DNA of 64,000 nucleotides from Cololabis saira (lineage: Eukaryota; Chordata; Actinopteri; Beloniformes; Belonidae). The notes under the pieces were generated by a model, which was given only the letters and a program-made list of their open reading frames with translations, was not told the DNA's origin and searched no databases. Position numbers and translations under genes: made by a program. Of the stretch, positions 1 through 28,396 are shown piece after piece. Each line of letters opens with the position of its first letter. Positions within the stretch are counted from its first letter, which is position 1. The DNA lies in the NCBI RefSeq assembly GCF_033807715.1, contig NC_084606.1, positions 40,550,650 through 40,614,649 of the forward strand, given 5' to 3'.

Positions 1-871
1 ACAGCAGAAACTTCACAAGGCTCGTTCAGGATTACCTTTAAAATAATTAAACTCAACATCCCATATAAACATGTAATTTGTTTTTAAATCAGAGGTTAAC
101 AATATAAATAATTCAGTGGTAACCGGTGATCTACTGCTGCAGTGTTTAAACCACTGTGCAATGTTTTGGCCTATTAAATGTATGAATTTAAAAATTGAAA
201 AAATTCATATCTAACATAAAAAACGCCTCCGATATAATAACTACACATAATGACTTAAAATTGGTCGGTATTTCATCGCCTTAACTCAGGAGTTTCTCGA
301 CGTGCGGCCACTGAAATCAACGGGATCCAACGGGATCGACGCCACTTATGGAACTATAGAGGGCTCCATAACCCGGAAGTGCGGGTTACAACGGAGTCCT
401 ATGGAACTGTCGCCACTCTGTTTTATCCATCGCTCTGGTACTACTCAGAGCCACACGTCACTTCCTGCCGTTGGGAGGGGGAGTTGTTACCATGGTAACA
501 GCAGCAGTAGCAGCACCGCTCCGCTCTTTCCCGTTTATTCTGGCCGAAACAAGATGACATTATATAATATTATTATATATGAATATTATTCTATTAATAT
601 TATATAATAATATTATTATACTTATTATACTATATGATTATAATCTTGTGTAATTATAACGAGGGCTGGTTTGAGTCTCCGGCTCTTGTTGCTAGGAAGC
701 TATCGTATCGTGCAGTGGGTTTGTGTCTTTCGTTTGGTAATTTATCAGCAATTAGTAAGGAGTTAATCAAATATATTTAAACTAAAACCAAGTGCAGTGT
801 GGAGATAGATGGCCTAAAGCCTGCCAGCCAGTTGTCTCCATCGTGGTCAGCAGCTGCTCTTTGTGCTGCAG
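1..871. other. Non-coding stretch upstream of the first visible trmt10a exon
   Basis: I see no exon here. The first coding exon of trmt10a should encode a basic segment ending next to the start of the 872 exon, and no such reading frame precedes a splice donor in this stretch. The sequence is AT-rich, with short ATATTAT palindromes at about 560-640. A GTTACCATGGTAAC palindrome at 486-499 matches the RFX X-box consensus. It is most likely intron or 5' flank. Confidence 0.5.
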
Positions 872-17265
<16,394 letters not shown>

Positions 17266-17600
17266 TACAGTTCCAACATTGTTTTTTTTTTTTTTTAAGG
17301 GAAACAGCTGTAATCAAAGAGCAAAGTTTGGTTTGACAGAGTCAAACATTTTATTTTCAGTAGATATATTTTGAAAGGTTGTACTTTCCTTCAGTGGCTC
17401 TAAAGGCTGGAGCTGCAGTATGTTTTCCTACAGTTATTGCCTTGATTTAAGTTTTTATTTTATTTTACTTTTTGGACTTGAAAGCTGAAGCTGTCAGAGC
17501 TGTTTACTTTACAGACTCATAAATGAAAAGATTTCTTGCAACATAAAGGCATCATTTCATCTTTGTTCTTTCATCAACAGTGTGGGAAAAAAAGTTTTAA
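17266..17600 (+). other. trmt10a: Probable trmt10a 3' untranslated region
   Basis: This stretch is non-coding and T-rich directly after the stop. No canonical AATAAA is seen. A CATAAA variant followed by a T/G-rich stretch near 17543-17585 could serve as the polyadenylation signal. A retroposon begins at about 17605 and bounds it. Confidence 0.4.
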
Positions 17601-17604
17601 ATTA

Positions 17605-17779
17605 CATTCAATTTTATTTATATAGCGTCTATTACAACAGAAGTTGTCTCTAGGATCTTTCCAGAGACCCAGAACATGAACATAAACCACCGAGCAATTA
17701 TTACATAAACAATGGCAGGTAAAAACTCCCCTAGTGGGAGAAAAACCTTAAGCCAAACATTGGCAAGAAAAACTCCCTT
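17605..17779 (-). repeat. Retroposon copy, same family as 16311-16895
   Basis: It begins with ATTCAATTTTATTTATATAG and runs to AGCCAAACATTGGCAAGAAA, the complement of the 3' part of the 16311 element. It is split by the MITE at 17780, with its sequence (GGGAAGAAG) resuming after 18258. Confidence 0.75.
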
Positions 17780-18256
17780 GGCTGAATTATGCGTCTGCGT
17801 CAAAATGGCGCCGTGCCTACGGCGTGTGGTTTGGATCGACGCAGACGACACGCCGTCACCTGCGCCGTCACTGACGTGCACCTCCCGAAAATTGTAACTA
17901 CGCGTCTAGGAGACGCAGACCACACGCAGACCGAGAGGGCTGTGATTGGTTCGTTTGAAAGCGAATCATTTCCGGTTTCCGGTTTGAAGCAGTAGTGAAC
18001 TTCCAGGGCTCTTTTCTTCGTTCATATGTGATTTTTTTTGTTTTGGTTTTTTGCACAATAGTTGTCCTTATTTCTTTGATTTACTGTGACCGGAAAAAGT
18101 CGGATAAACCATTCAGAAAAAAATCGCTAACTAGCGGCCGCGGGGGGTACTGCACCGCGACCAAATGGAGAGACGGAGAAGTCCGAAGGGTTCAGCACGG
18201 CGTCACGGCTGCGGCGTGTGCTCTGCGTTGGTGTGACGCAGAACCATAATTCAGCC
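17780..18256. mobile_element. 477-bp MITE, GGCTGAATTATG termini
   Basis: The inverted ends GGCTGAATTATG and CATAATTCAGCC are followed by CTGCGTCA-rich sequence on both sides. It is inserted in a CTCCCTTAAGGG context, consistent with a TTA target (PIF/Harbinger-like). No transposase is present. Confidence 0.7.
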
Positions 18257-18889
18257 TTAAGGGAAGAAGTTGATGACTAAAAGGCAAATGCTGTTTTGTG
18301 TTTCTTGTGTCAAACTTGCACTCAAAGGTGATTCTTTTCTGCGTGACTGCCAAAAAGTTTAACAAAGAGTACATAATAGAAAATGTTGACATTAATGATG
18401 TATAAGTAGCGGTCAGACAGAGACCAACCCACCTCCCACTCCACTAGTGCAACCTACATGTGTTTATGGTGGACTAACTTCCTGGATGTCATTTTGGTGT
18501 CACATCTTAGCTCCGCGTGGTGTACAAATGCACATTTCAACAGAGAATAACAGGACAATTGTTTTAACATGTTTGAAGCAACATATCAGTCCTTCTGACT
18601 TTAACTTTGGGGAAGTGTGAAACATGACAGTAGCAACATGCTCAAAGGTCAGCTTACCCCAATTCACTATTTTGCCACTTATCCCTGCTATACATATTGT
18701 AGATATTATCACCTCCTGGAGGCTAGATCAGGTTCATAATCCAGTCTGGTCACAGATAAACAGCAAGTTAATGAGATGGAGGGCCTCCTGCCGCCACCTA
18801 AAGGCGTTCATCTGATTAAGTTGAGACCTCAACCTCAGCAGGCGTGTAGTGACTGAGCTGTGAATATAGGTTATAAAAAACAACAAAAT
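18257..18889. other. Intergenic sequence without a recognised feature
   Basis: No coding frame, repeat end or motif that I can support. Confidence 0.4.
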
Positions 18890-19660
18890 AAACTACCATA
18901 GTTAAGCAGATGTCACCGAGGCCCTTTACAGGTTCTTGGTAAATGCATTGAGGAGATTAATGACTTGATGTGCCACAAGTTTCTCAAAAACAAAACTGAG
19001 GTAAATGTCTTTTGAGCCAAAGAGAAACGATCACAGGTCACCACAGAGCTTCAATCTATACACCTAAAAACCACCAACGAGGCCAGGAATCTGGATGTAG
19101 TGATGAATTCAAACCTACATTCTGAAAAACACATTAAGGAAATAACAAAGTCAGCCTACTATCACCTTAAGATTATATCAAGGTTAAAATATCTGATGTC
19201 TCAGCAGGACCTGGAAAAACTATTCAAGGCATTCATCTTTAGTAGCTTGATTATTGTAACAGCATCTTTACATCCACCTTAAAAAGTTAGACAACTGCAG
19301 CTCATCCAGAACTCTGCTGCTCCAGTCCTAACCGAGACCAGAAAAGTGGATCACATCAGTCCAGCTCTGAGCTCTTTACACTGGCTGCCTGTCTCTAAGA
19401 GGACAGACTTTAAAGTTCTGATGTTGGTCTATAAAGCTCTGAATGGTCCAGGACCAGAACACATCATGGACCTCCTGACCCAGTATGAACCTTCCAGACC
19501 CGGGTCAACTGGATCTGGTTCTTTATCTATTGATATTCTTTTCCTTGTTTTTGTTTCAATTCTAAACTCATACTTTTGCATTTCTACTTTGTAATGATGC
19601 TTTAATGTCTCCTTAAAGCACTTTGAATCATTTTGTTGTTGTATTGTGCTATAGGCTACT
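18890..19660 (+). pseudogene. L2-type LINE, ORF2 C-terminus and 3' tail
   Basis: Broken frames read ITKSAYYHLKIISRLKYL, then LQLIQNSAAPVL, and ISPALSSLHWLPVSKRTDFK followed by VLMLVYKALNG, the signature end of L2-clade reverse transcriptase proteins. The tail AAAGCACTTTGAATCATTTT and TTGTGCTATAG are typical of the 3' UTR. Stops interrupt the frame. Confidence 0.85.
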
Positions 19661-19665
19661 TTATG

Positions 19666-19680
19666 TATATATATATACAG

Positions 19681-19752
<72 letters not shown>
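19666..19752. repeat. (TA)n microsatellite
   Basis: TA runs with a few interruptions (TATACAG, TATGTA) lie between the L2 tail and a Tc1 end. Confidence 0.95.
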
Positions 19753-19754
<2 letters not shown>

Positions 19755-19853
19755 CAGTGGGGAGAACAAGTATTTGATACACTGCCGATTTTGAAGGTTT
19801 TCCCACTTGAAAAGCATGTAGAAGTCTGTAATTTTTATCATAGGTACTCTTCA
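19755..19853. mobile_element. Tc1/mariner terminal inverted repeat, single end
   Basis: It starts CAGTGGGGAGAACAAGTATT right after a TA dinucleotide and continues TGATACACTGCCGATTTTG ... TAATTTTTATCATAGGTAC. This is the well-known end of a fish Tc1-like family. The transposase and the other end are absent; a retroposon-derived minisatellite follows directly. Confidence 0.85.
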
Positions 19854-20060
19854 GGGGGATGACCACGGGGCGCAGGCAGGTGGAAGCAGCAGCGGGATGA
19901 CCAGAGGGGGAGGACCGCAGGCAGGTGGAAGCAGCAGCGGGTTGACCAGAGGGGGGGGGGACCGCAGGCAGGTGGAAGCAGCAGCGGGATGACCAGAGGG
20001 GGGGGACCGCAGGCGGGTGGAAGCAGCAGCGGGATGACCAGAGGGGGGGGACAGCAGGCC
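19854..20060 (-). repeat. Minisatellite of 40-47-bp units derived from the 16311-family retroposon
   Basis: Five units of GGGATGACCAGAGGGGG + GACCGCAGGCAGGTGGAAGC + AGCAGC. The same sequence occurs once, reversed, in the retroposon copies (about 16560-16610; plus-oriented at 26021-26075), so one internal segment has been amplified. Confidence 0.88.
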
Positions 20061-20269
20061 AGCATGCAGCTCCTGAGCCTCCAGCCTGCAAAAATGCACA
20101 AAAGAGAAAAAAGCGGGGCAGCACAAGAAACTACAGGAATCTGTTTCTCACTCACTGCCCAAAACGGCTTAGCTCCGCATTATTTGACCACTCATTTTGG
20201 TCTTAAGTCACGCCCTCCCGCCACAGATCGTATTTATCATGCTGAAAAAAAAAACTCTTGGCTATTTAA
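20061..20269. other. Short unassigned stretch
   Basis: It includes the end of the retroposon-like sequence and ATCTGTTTCTCACTCACTG, which recurs at about 21047-21065. No gene is seen. Confidence 0.4.
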
Positions 20270-20720
20270 TAGGGGTGTAACGATACACTAATCTCACGAT
20301 ACACAGTACGATACACGATACTGAGGTCATGATAACGATATTATAGCAGTATTTTTTTTAACAACCTTGAATGAGGAACATATGACTTGAAAAAAATGTG
20401 TCTTTTATTTGAAAGACACAAAATACAAAACAATGCTGTGCGTTTGCACTATTGTTACAGTTTGTAATGCTTTATAACTGTTTAAGTTTTAAAGAGCAAG
20501 CCAGGCCAACCATTTTCCATAAACTGAACTAAAAGTAAATGTCAGGTTTGCATTATGCATCTTCAGTTTCATACAAGTGAAAATATTTTGCTACAAACTG
20601 AATAGTTTCTCTCATGTATGACTTGACTTTTTTCTTTTCCAGAAATTTAACAACTAAAATTAAATAAATAAATAAAAGGAAATAAATGAACTATGAAAAG
20701 TCCTAAACTCAAAATGCAAC
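20270..20720. mobile_element. hAT-like end, truncated
   Basis: It starts TAGGGGTGTAACGATACACT, the same kind of end as the complete hAT at 27494. No matching 3' end is present. Confidence 0.6.
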
Positions 20721-21070
20721 ATGACTGTTATATTTAGCTCATGACAGAGCTAAGAGCTTCAGCCACATGCTCCCAGCCTTCTGCCGTAAGGTGAACACTG
20801 TTATCGTTTCATCCCGCTATGATGAATTGTATAACTGAGTTATCCTGTAAGATCATAGATGCCTGTATTTGACTAGCTTACTTTATGTCTCACTGATTAG
20901 GAGAAAAACTCAAAGCTCCCACTGAAAGATGCTCTCCTGAAGCTGCCAGATTTGGGTTGAAGACACCCTATACTTCGTAGACAGGCAAAGGTTTTCACAT
21001 ACTGATTATATATTGTTATGTTTAATGGTCATGATCACAAAACAAATCTGTTTCTCACTCACTGTCACTG
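20721..21070. other. Unassigned intergenic sequence
   Basis: No feature could be supported. Confidence 0.35.
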
Positions 21071-21077
21071 TATTCTG

Positions 21078-21300
21078 GGGCAGGGGCGGGGCGGGCCATG
21101 GGCGTGGCGGGGCGGGCCAGGGGCGGGGCGGGCCATGGGCGTGGCGGGCCAGGGGCGGGGGCGGGGCGGGCCATGGGCGTGTCGGACCAGGGGTGGGGCG
21201 GGGCGGGCCAGGGGCGGGGCGGGCCATGGGCGGGGCGGACCAGGGGCGGGGCGGGCCAGGGGCGGGGCGGGCCATGGGCATGGCGGGGCGGTGGCGGGGG
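21078..21300. repeat. GC-rich minisatellite
   Basis: Irregular units of GGGGCGGGCCATGGGCGTGG and GGGGCGGGCCAGGGGC in an otherwise AT-rich region. Frames read across it (RGGAGHGRGG-type) are repeat artefacts. Confidence 0.93.
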
Positions 21301-21301
21301 G

Positions 21302-21526
21302 CAGTGTTGTGCGTGAACGAGTTCAAACCAACGCGTTCATTGAAAACATTCATTTCTGTGAGAACATTGAACTGAACGCAACACATTTGCAAATAAAGAA
21401 CTTGAATGTGAACTTGTTCATTCTGCAGATCACCAACTGGAATTTGAACTGTTCAGATTATCTAAGTTTCAGCTTCACTGACAATTCTACTTATTTCTAC
21501 TACAATTATTACGGAATAATCCTCCT
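21302..21526. mobile_element. Fragment of the hAT family complete at 42963-44217
   Basis: It begins CAGTGTTGTGCGTGAACG and follows the complement of the right end of the 42963 element, with ordered shared blocks (TTTCTGTGAGAACATTGAAC; ATTACGGAATAATCC). It is truncated inside. Confidence 0.8.
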
Positions 21527-21716
21527 TCTCATTTCACCAGCGGGCGGCACATTTAAAACGACGATACGACGACTTCACACTACATTACCCACAATGCAGT
21601 GCACACACTAGCATAACAACCATAGACATATATACATCATGGATCTATAATAATAACTGGATCGGACGTCAAAAATGGCCGCCCATTCATTTCAATGCAT
21701 TCTGCTCAGCCAGCGC

Positions 21717-22130
21717 TGTCACTACCTGATGTGAGTCGCTACCCGATTTGAGTCACGCATGCGCAGTTGCGTCCAACAACAGGGAATGTTATGCTATATA
21801 AGGGTATTGATGCAAAAAATCTTTATATTATTTTTGGCAAAAAATATTTATATTATTTTTAGCAAGCATAGCTAAGCATGATAGCCAAATTACCTTTCAA
21901 GATGTAATTACTCATAGAACGAGTAATCTTCCATTTGTCAGCTTTTCCCAAACTAGGATGAAACTTCCGGATTCCATGTAGGCATGGAGATGATGGAAAA
22001 CATTAAAGTCGCTCATTTTAATCAATAATCGGGTAATGACAACACTACTTCTCCACTGAAATGCACATGTTGGACGCGACTGCGCATGCGTGACTCAAAT
22101 CGGGTAGCGGACTCACATCAGGTAGTGACA
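21717..22130. mobile_element. 414-bp element with about 65-bp terminal inverted repeats
   Basis: The ends TGTCACTACCTGATGTGAGT and its complement continue through CTACCCGATTTGAGTCACGC and ATGCGCAGT to CGTCCAACA. The flanks share AGCGC (21712-21716 and 22131-22135), a candidate 5-bp TSD. There is no coding capacity, and the superfamily is not evident. Confidence 0.82.
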
Positions 22131-22255
22131 AGCGCATCCGCCGAAAAAATCTCTGACTTCCGGGTTTACTTCCGCATACAGCGGCCCATAGAGCATGCGC
22201 AGTTGAGTCACCTCCCATGATGCTCTGGGGCCTCCCATCATGCCCCGGGGCAATG

Positions 22256-22380
22256 CCGCGAATATTAATATAATATGTATTAATATAATATATTAATTAA
22301 TGTATATTATTACATGTATAGCATTACATATATTATTAATGTATTAATATAATATAATTATATAATATATATTGATATAA
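22256..22380. repeat. AT-only palindromic block
   Basis: Interleaved TATTAATATAATAT motifs, many self-complementary. A similar block is at 23010-23085. Confidence 0.8.
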
Positions 22381-22409
22381 AACATCCGTGGAATGCACGG
22401 ACACGGCTG

Positions 22410-22429
22410 TGACGTCAGCCGTGACGTCA
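22410..22429. promoter_or_regulatory. Two perfect CRE palindromes
   Basis: TGACGTCA occurs at 22410-22417 and 22422-22429. This is the full CREB/ATF site twice with a 4-base spacer. No adjacent gene is evident, so a function is not implied. Confidence 0.4.
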
Positions 22430-22439
22430 CGCCCAGAAA

Positions 22440-23090
22440 GAGACTTTTCTTTTACTTTTCTGGCCGTTATAAAACATTTTTGACGGATATAAAGTCCATG
22501 ACTTAAAAATATAGAATACAAAGATTAGTAATTGCCGGGGATTACAGCTGGAGGTGTCCTGTGAACAGTTTTAGAGGCTTCTCTTTTACTATTGCGGTCT
22601 ATGGGAAAAAAGCTTTCTGGGCCGCATGGGATTTTTGGTTGCAGTACCGCGGTTGGCCACTGGAAAAAATCGGCGCGCCTTCTGACTGCCAGACCCGGGG
22701 GCTGATATACATAGACGCCGCATCGAATGCCGCCGCCCACTGAAGTGACGTGCCTATAGGTCCGCCATCTTGGTACACTCGCCACGGCAATGCATTACAT
22801 CTATGGAGGAGCGGCGTTTCTACACACACAAAAGTGATCATAAATGATGTTGTGAAGCTAATTTCACGTGATTTGTTTGTCAAACGTCACACATTACAGA
22901 CAGACATAGATAAAGCAAAAAGAAAAGAAAGAAAAGAACCCAGAAAACGTTCAATGTTCAGGTCTTTATTTACTATACAAGTATTTACTATATAATTGTT
23001 TCTATTGCCATTACTATTATTATTAATATTATATTATATTAACATATATTATATATACATATATATTATATAATATATTAACATTGAATT
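22440..23090. other. Unassigned intergenic sequence
   Basis: GC-rich motifs (CCGCCATCTTGG, GGGGATTACAGC) look transposon-derived, but no ends or frames can be supported. AT palindromes occupy 23010-23085. Confidence 0.35.
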
Positions 23091-23231
23091 ATTATTGTTA
23101 CTATTGCTATTACATTTTATTATTGTTATATCACTTTCATCATTAGATGATTATAATAAATATAATGTATACTATCATATATCCCTAACCCTACATATGT
23201 CTATATATTTATATATATCTATACATCTCTA

Positions 23232-23527
<296 letters not shown>

Positions 23528-24223
23528 TAATACAAGCCTTTCACAGATTCTAGCTAAAACCCCTGAAAGAGAACGGTTTTGCACAGTTTCTTTCTTGTGC
23601 TGCCACTCTGGTATTTGAGTGAGGTGACTTTTGCAATGTGGTGCAGCCTAATTTTGAGAAACACAGACACCACCACTTTCAGTAGGTTAGAATGGGGGTT
23701 GTCAATGCCAAACTGTGTGTCTCCAATATGTTCCCCAAGCAAAAACACATAATTTGTGCCATTCTCCTCACGGACCATGCAAGACCACTGACACATTCGG
23801 AAATTGTCCTGAATGGACCTGGCGAATCGCCCTCTCTGCTGCTCTCACCACCGTGACCGTGCCCTCTGATGGAATTATCAGCCCACCATTGTTTTTCAAC
23901 ACAAGCAGGTGGTAGCTTTCATTGTGTGAGCAGGGTAGGGCCTTGGTCACCAGGCTGGCACGGCATACATCACAAGCGAGCCTTCTTAGAACATGCCGAA
24001 CCACAAACCCTGCAATGTAGACTAGAGCATTGTCCACAAGACCACCAAAACGTGTGGGAAGATAGCTGTGGTCACACACTAGGACTGCAAAATTAACGAA
24101 TGGGAGAGGGATTTCCTCTGCAGTTTCGGCGGAAGACATTTCAACAACTGACAGAGACACCGTGTCGTCCTGTGCTGCTACATTGCCTTGCTCACTTGGT
24201 GAGACACCACATCGGACCATCAG

Positions 24224-24346
<123 letters not shown>

Positions 24347-24837
24347 TACACAACAATTACACCGACAATCTGTTCTTACTATTTCTAAAGGCTGTAAAAT
24401 ATGAAGCCTACCTGATGCTCTGATTGAGTTAAAGAGAAGCTCCAAGTGATCTTGGCTGAACCGGTAGGTGCAGACATACCACTGGACTTGGAGCAGCTCA
24501 GGTATCATCAGCATCAGGGTGTCAATGTTGATTACAAACCCGATGACAGACAGGTACCTTCAAAAGAAAAAGTTATATTTCACCACTTGTATGAAAACAA
24601 AGACACCCTGAGGAAGCACCTGGTAATTTTGTTCATATTTTGTTCATGGAAAGAGATAAACTGATTTTGCCACCGTATCCATCAGATGTGAAACAGCAAA
24701 GAGTGACAGGGAAGGTCACAGTCATAGATCTTTTGCTTAGGTGGCATCCATTGTGGGTAAACTGTACTGCCAATGTACTGGGAACAAAATTACTGTGTGC
24801 TCACAGGTTTGCAAAACTTATTTTCTTATAGGATGCT

Positions 24838-24878
24838 GAACCAGGAACAGGAACAGGAACAGGAACAGGAACAGGAAC
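24838..24878. repeat. (GGAACA)n microsatellite
   Basis: About six perfect 6-base units in a P-element intron. Confidence 0.9.
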
Positions 24879-25736
24879 ATTAAACCCGAACCGGAAGAGC
24901 TTGAAATAAGAACAGTACACACTGTACTTACCATTGACACCTGTAGAACCTGAAAAAGACTAAACAATTCAAATAGAAAAAAATGCAGACAGCAAACTAA
25001 GAAATTCACAAACACACACACACACACACACATATATATATTTATATACTTTTTTCTTTTGTACTTTTAATACTCTATTGAGAATGTTTTTTCTTTGTCA
25101 TTTTTCAAGTAAAGCATTTTTGTTCAACCTTACCTCCCGTGTTTTTGAGTGTGCTTTGGAGTCTCCGTCCCTGCGTCATGTTTGTAACATGTTAGTCATT
25201 ATGGCCACTTTCTTACCTGCTGCATATGATAACATACCATATTGACACCTGTAAGAGCTGATGAAACACTGAACAAAAAATATTTCAAACTTTAAAAAAA
25301 AACACTGCATTCAGAGGAAAAAAAACATTGGATTAAAAACATAATTTCAACCTTAATCAGAACAAGAGAACAGAGCATCTTATGAACTCGATGCAGAACA
25401 TGGGAACTGAGTGGTGAATGAACAGTATAGTCACTATTTTAAAACACATCTTTGATTGGTTCCATCTTTCACCGACAACCTAACCAAATACTCCCTGGCT
25501 CTCAATAAGAACACCACCCTCTCTGTCCAATTCAAAGTCCCAAGGGGAGCTTTGAATCCTTTGGCGCGGGGTTTGCGGCTGTTCATGATGTCAAAGAGCC
25601 TGTCAATCATCTAAAAACAAATATCTGTATTAACTTTAAGCATTTAAAAATATCTCCATAGGTGTCACAATGTATTTAAAATAAAAAATATATATTCATT
25701 TTACCATGTTAAACATTTTGAACTTCCCTCTACTTC

Positions 25737-26183
25737 AATTCAATTCAATTCAATTTTATTTATATAGCGTCTAATACAACAGAGTTGTCTCTAGACGCTT
25801 TACAGAGACCCATACCCAGAACATGACCCCCGAGCAGTTATTACATAAACAATGGCAGGTAAAAACTCCCCTAGTGGGAGAAAAACCTTAAGCCAAACAG
25901 TGGCAAGGAAAAACTCCCCTTTAGGAGGGAAGAAACCTTGAGCAGGACCAGGCTCATCAGGGGGGACCCTCCTGCCGAGGGCCAGACTGGTGGGTCAGGG
26001 ACGGCAACAGCACAGCAGGCAGGTGGAAGCAGCAACGGGATGACCGGGGGTGGGGACCGCAGGCCAGCACACAGCTCCCGAAGCTCCGGCCCAATCAGCA
26101 AGTCCCAGGTTGGGGTGCAGGGTCAGGAAAAGACTTGTGCTCCGTAATGCAAGCTACAAGCCACCCACGGCCACCTGCCACCA
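25737..26183 (-). mobile_element. Retroposon copy, 16311 family, in a P-element intron
   Basis: Nearly identical to the complement of 16450-16895, with the ATTGA-repeat end at 25737. The flanks share TACTTC (25731-25736 and 26184-26189), a likely target duplication. Its high identity to the 16311 copy suggests recent activity. Confidence 0.85.
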
Positions 26184-27493
26184 TACTTCTATGGCCCTAT
26201 GCACATCCCTAATCACATTACCTCAATGAATTCAGCCGTTGCTTCACAGTCTTTAAACTGTGAGTAGCCAAGGTCCCTCAGTGTGCGGAGAGCCACTGTG
26301 ACTGAGCGACTCAAAGTTTGCTTCAAAATCAGAGTCTGAATTAGAATCCTTCTTATTGTCACAAGTACAGGCAGGAAAATGTAATGAATCACATGCAGTC
26401 ATAACTAGATAAAACGTACAACAATAAATAACAAAAAAAAAAAATAAGCCTAGAATAACAATCAGCATTTACCTGTAACATGTTGCGTGCAAGCTTCAGC
26501 ATGTGGCAGGCATCCATCATGACAAACACTCTCTCACTAGTCGCTGGATGTGCAAAAGAGGTCTTCAGGGGTTCACGAGGGTTTGCCTTGAGGTCACATC
26601 CGAGTTTGTTGCACATGCTGATGTTAGATGCATGTCCATCCATTGTCATGCACACCACTCTGAGTATGAAGGGTTGGAGGAACTCTGAGTATGAAGTTCC
26701 TCCAATGCATGGACAATCAAGACCTTTAGCGTTTCTGGTGAGAGAGCACAGGTCAAATAGTAACCTACCAGAGCTTTCCAGTCCCCTTGTACGCCTACCA
26801 CCATAAAGACGAGGGCCTCAGAGGGCCTCTCTCTCATTTACTCCATCCCCCATATCCACAAACCCAGACATTGTTTGAGTGTGGGGGTTGTATTGCACAT
26901 GCTTCTTTATGGTCACGGCATCCAAAACCAGTGTCACCAATCCATATTTTGCTGGGTCCTCCTTGTACTTTCTTCCCAGCATGTCCAGCATCATTTTATT
27001 AAGGCCAGGCTTTGCATCCACTGAATTCAGCCACCTTTGAAAAATAAAAGAAAGCTCATTATGTATCACAACACAGTGTGTGATGTGAGCTTTTAAATTG
27101 GTCATTTTAATTTCCACAAATATTGTCTGTAGTATTGAAATGGTTTTAATGTATACAATGGCTACACCTGCAGCCACAGAACTAACTTGAATATCAGTAA
27201 TCAATCAGGCAACACTGAGAATACCGTTGCAATGTATGGGGATGTGGGAGAGGAAGATTTTGAGACTCTCAGGAAACTATATGCCTTCGGACCATGAAGG
27301 TGTAGTGTGAGGGCAAACTCCCTCTGCTCCCTGGTGTACTCATGGCCCCTCTTTGCCAGGAGGTCTACGCGAAGATCTGAAATTCAGTAAGCATAAACTT
27401 ATTAGTTATAGCCCTCTAAATAAGAAGACAAAGAGTTAATCACAGACTATAAATATAAATTTCCACAAGAGTATTTCCATTTCACCTGAGTAG

Positions 27494-28396
27494 TAGGGGT
27501 GTAACGGTACATATTGAACCGTTCGGTATAGCGTGTTCGGTTCGGGACGGAGGCGTACCGAACGAGTTTCGGTACATATTAAGTAGAGGACCGCACGTTG
27601 TTGAGCAGAGCGCTGCTGCAGTTGCGCTCACACCGAGAAAGTATTAAGATTAAAGAAAAAAGCACTAACTAATGAAGAACTAAAGAGCTAAGCACATAAT
27701 TGTGACAAGTCCAGTGTTTCCCCTACCATCGAGACCCCCCGCCAGGCCTAAAAAAAAAAAAACAATGATCATTTACGTTTATGAGCGCCTCTGCAGCTGT
27801 TCTGCAACAGGAGTCAACCTGCTTCGTTGCCTAGAAAAGCCTGAATTATGGTTCGGCGTTAAATCGACGCGTACCCTACGCCGTAGGCTACGGCGTAGGG
27901 TACGCGGCGACGTGCACCGTACGGCCGCTCGCCGCGTACCCTACGCCGTAGGATCTGCGTTGGTTTAACGCGGAACCATAAATCAGCCTTAACAATGCGA
28001 GTACCGCTGCTGAGCGCGCGGGCATATTATTATACATTATGGGATGTATAGAGTTTGTAGCCAGCCAACTATGGCGCCGGCCAAAAAAATAAAAAATATC
28101 GCGGGCGACAGACAACATTATATAGAGAAATGTTTCTGCAGGTACGTTTGTTTGTGTTTGCATGTGACGCTGCAGGGAAGCATGAAGGAAAAAACCGCCC
28201 GACGACACACAATGCGTCCGCGGGGTCCTAGCGCCGGCACACGTAGAGCCAATGTTATTTTGTGTGTGTGTAATAAACAACTAGCACGTTTATATTTTGC
28301 ATTTTGTTTTCTTACTGTACCGAAAATGAACCGAACCGTTACCTCCAAACCGAGGTACGTACCGAACCGAGATTTTTGTGTACCGTTACACCCCTA
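27494..28396. mobile_element. hAT element with exact TSD, inserted on a P-element splice donor
   Basis: The ends TAGGGGTGTAACGGTAC and GTACCGTTACACCCCTA are perfect inverted repeats. The 8-bp duplication CTGAGTAG lies at 27486-27493 and 28397-28404. The interior repeats GAACCG/CGGTTC-rich sequence. No transposase frame is seen; a MITE is nested at 27836-27990. Confidence 0.94.
27836..27990. mobile_element. Fold-back MITE nested in the hAT element
   Basis: Ends AAGCCTGAATTATGGTTC and GAACCATAAATCAGCCTT, with a GC core CCTACGCCGTAGG repeated in both orientations. Same family as 10332-10474. Confidence 0.78.

Noticed and set aside
302..607. 101-residue frame as a first trmt10a exon
   Set aside because: It lacks the basic lysine-rich family sequence and ends in AT-rich palindromes without a usable donor in phase.
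19429..20124. 231-residue minus-strand frame
   Set aside because: It spans a minisatellite, a Tc1 end, a TA tract and part of an L2 tail, so it is a chance fusion.
21018..21611. Glycine/arginine-rich frames at the GC minisatellite
   Set aside because: Several overlapping frames are open in the same repeat, with no domain and no splice or start context.
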